From: BJHQ01 sp964654285
Lineage (GTDB): Bacteria > Planctomycetota > UBA11346
Assembly (NCBI GenBank): GCA_964654285.1
Contig: CAZZJC010000004.1
Span: 62,001-126,000 of the forward strand
Length of the DNA stretch: 64,000 nt
Direction: 5' to 3'
Positions 63,832 to 64,000 of the stretch are shown here, piece after piece. Position numbers and translations under genes: made by a program. The notes below the pieces were generated by a model. The model searched no databases. It was not told where the DNA came from and saw only the letters and a program-made list of their open reading frames with translations. Within the stretch, counting starts at the first letter, position 1, and every line of letters begins with the position of its first letter.

Positions 63832-64000
63832 ATGGCTACCGGTTCCAGCCCCGCCGAATGGTTCGTGATCGCCGCCGGGCGGGAACAGGGGCCGGTCACC
63901 ACCGAGGTCGTGCGCAAATACATCGCCGCCGGCAAGATCACCCCGAAGACCCTGGTCCGCCGCCAGGACATGCCGGCTGCGGTCGCGGCGGGCAAGGTGC
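63832..64000 (+). CDS. GYF_2-domain protein (partial, runs off the window)
   Basis: ATG at 63832 opens a frame continuing past the right edge. The visible 56 residues form a GYF_2 (DUF4339) domain: AEWFVIAAGREQGPVTTEVV, then AAGKITPKTLVRRQDMPAA. These domains usually sit at the end of membrane proteins and are thought to bind proline-rich peptides. It is divergent, 148 bp from the DUF790 gene; the gap holds nothing I can name. Confidence 0.8.
   Translation, partial: MATGSSPAEWFVIAAGREQGPVTTEVVRKYIAAGKITPKTLVRRQDMPAAVAAGKV

Overview
The window is a GC-rich bacterial chromosome segment with densely packed genes, strong G/C preference at third codon positions, frequent ATGA/GTGA gene overlaps, and no rRNA, tRNA, CRISPR array, insertion sequence or phage gene that I can see. 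The gene set points to the PVC superphylum, most likely Planctomycetota. It includes giant secreted PQQ-like beta-propeller proteins, a Ser/Thr kinase fused to a formylglycine-generating-enzyme-type domain, a heparinase II/III-type polysaccharide lyase, Gld-type ABC genes with DUF4340, a PVC-style extra release-factor-like protein, and DUF790. This taxonomic call is inference from gene content only.

Region 1 (1-23.6 kb) is mostly accessory carbohydrate biology. It starts with the tail of an unknown gene overlapping a sigma54 response regulator, followed by an alginate-export-type porin. Next comes a four-gene catabolic operon on the minus strand (glycosidase-like protein, MFS transporter, SMP-30 lactonase, SDR dehydrogenase) with a divergent AraC regulator. 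A secreted PQQ-like protein follows, then a divergent pair encoding a 1459-residue PQQ-like protein and a heparinase II/III-like lyase. A membrane hybrid histidine kinase and an SGNH hydrolase end the region.

Region 2 (23.7-38.8 kb) is housekeeping. It holds carA, mtnA and an ArfB-like rescue factor; folK with a second GGQ protein; a STAS protein and a hexose-6-phosphate mutarotase. A minus-strand run follows: NUDIX-like protein, kinase-FGE fusion, outer-membrane-type protein, small membrane protein, psd and pssA. An MFS transporter and a TSUP exporter close it.

Region 3 (38.8-44.6 kb) is a Gld-type ABC operon on the minus strand: ATPase, permease-GldG fusion, and DUF4340 fused to an FKBP prolyl isomerase. 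It has an AT-rich codon island inside the second gene and a cluster of hairpins beyond the last gene.

Region 4 (44.9-53.7 kb) is a nine-gene plus-strand run: a possible SecB-like protein, a PfkB kinase, an S4 protein, trpB, trpA, tatC, proB and two overlapping diguanylate cyclases. The first cyclase is preceded by a leader that can base-pair with its own ribosome binding site.

Region 5 (53.7-64 kb) has an AraC regulator divergent from an aminotransferase, a Gfo/Idh/MocA oxidoreductase and a second giant PQQ-like protein, the last apparently coupled to an 11-codon upstream ORF. An MGDG-synthase-type glycosyltransferase, an inverted-repeat element, a DUF790 protein and the start of a GYF_2-domain gene complete the window.

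The strongest candidates for something undescribed are the codon island and FKBP fusion in the Gld operon, the giant multi-module PQQ-like proteins associated with carbohydrate operons, the diguanylate cyclase leader, and the coupled upstream ORF.
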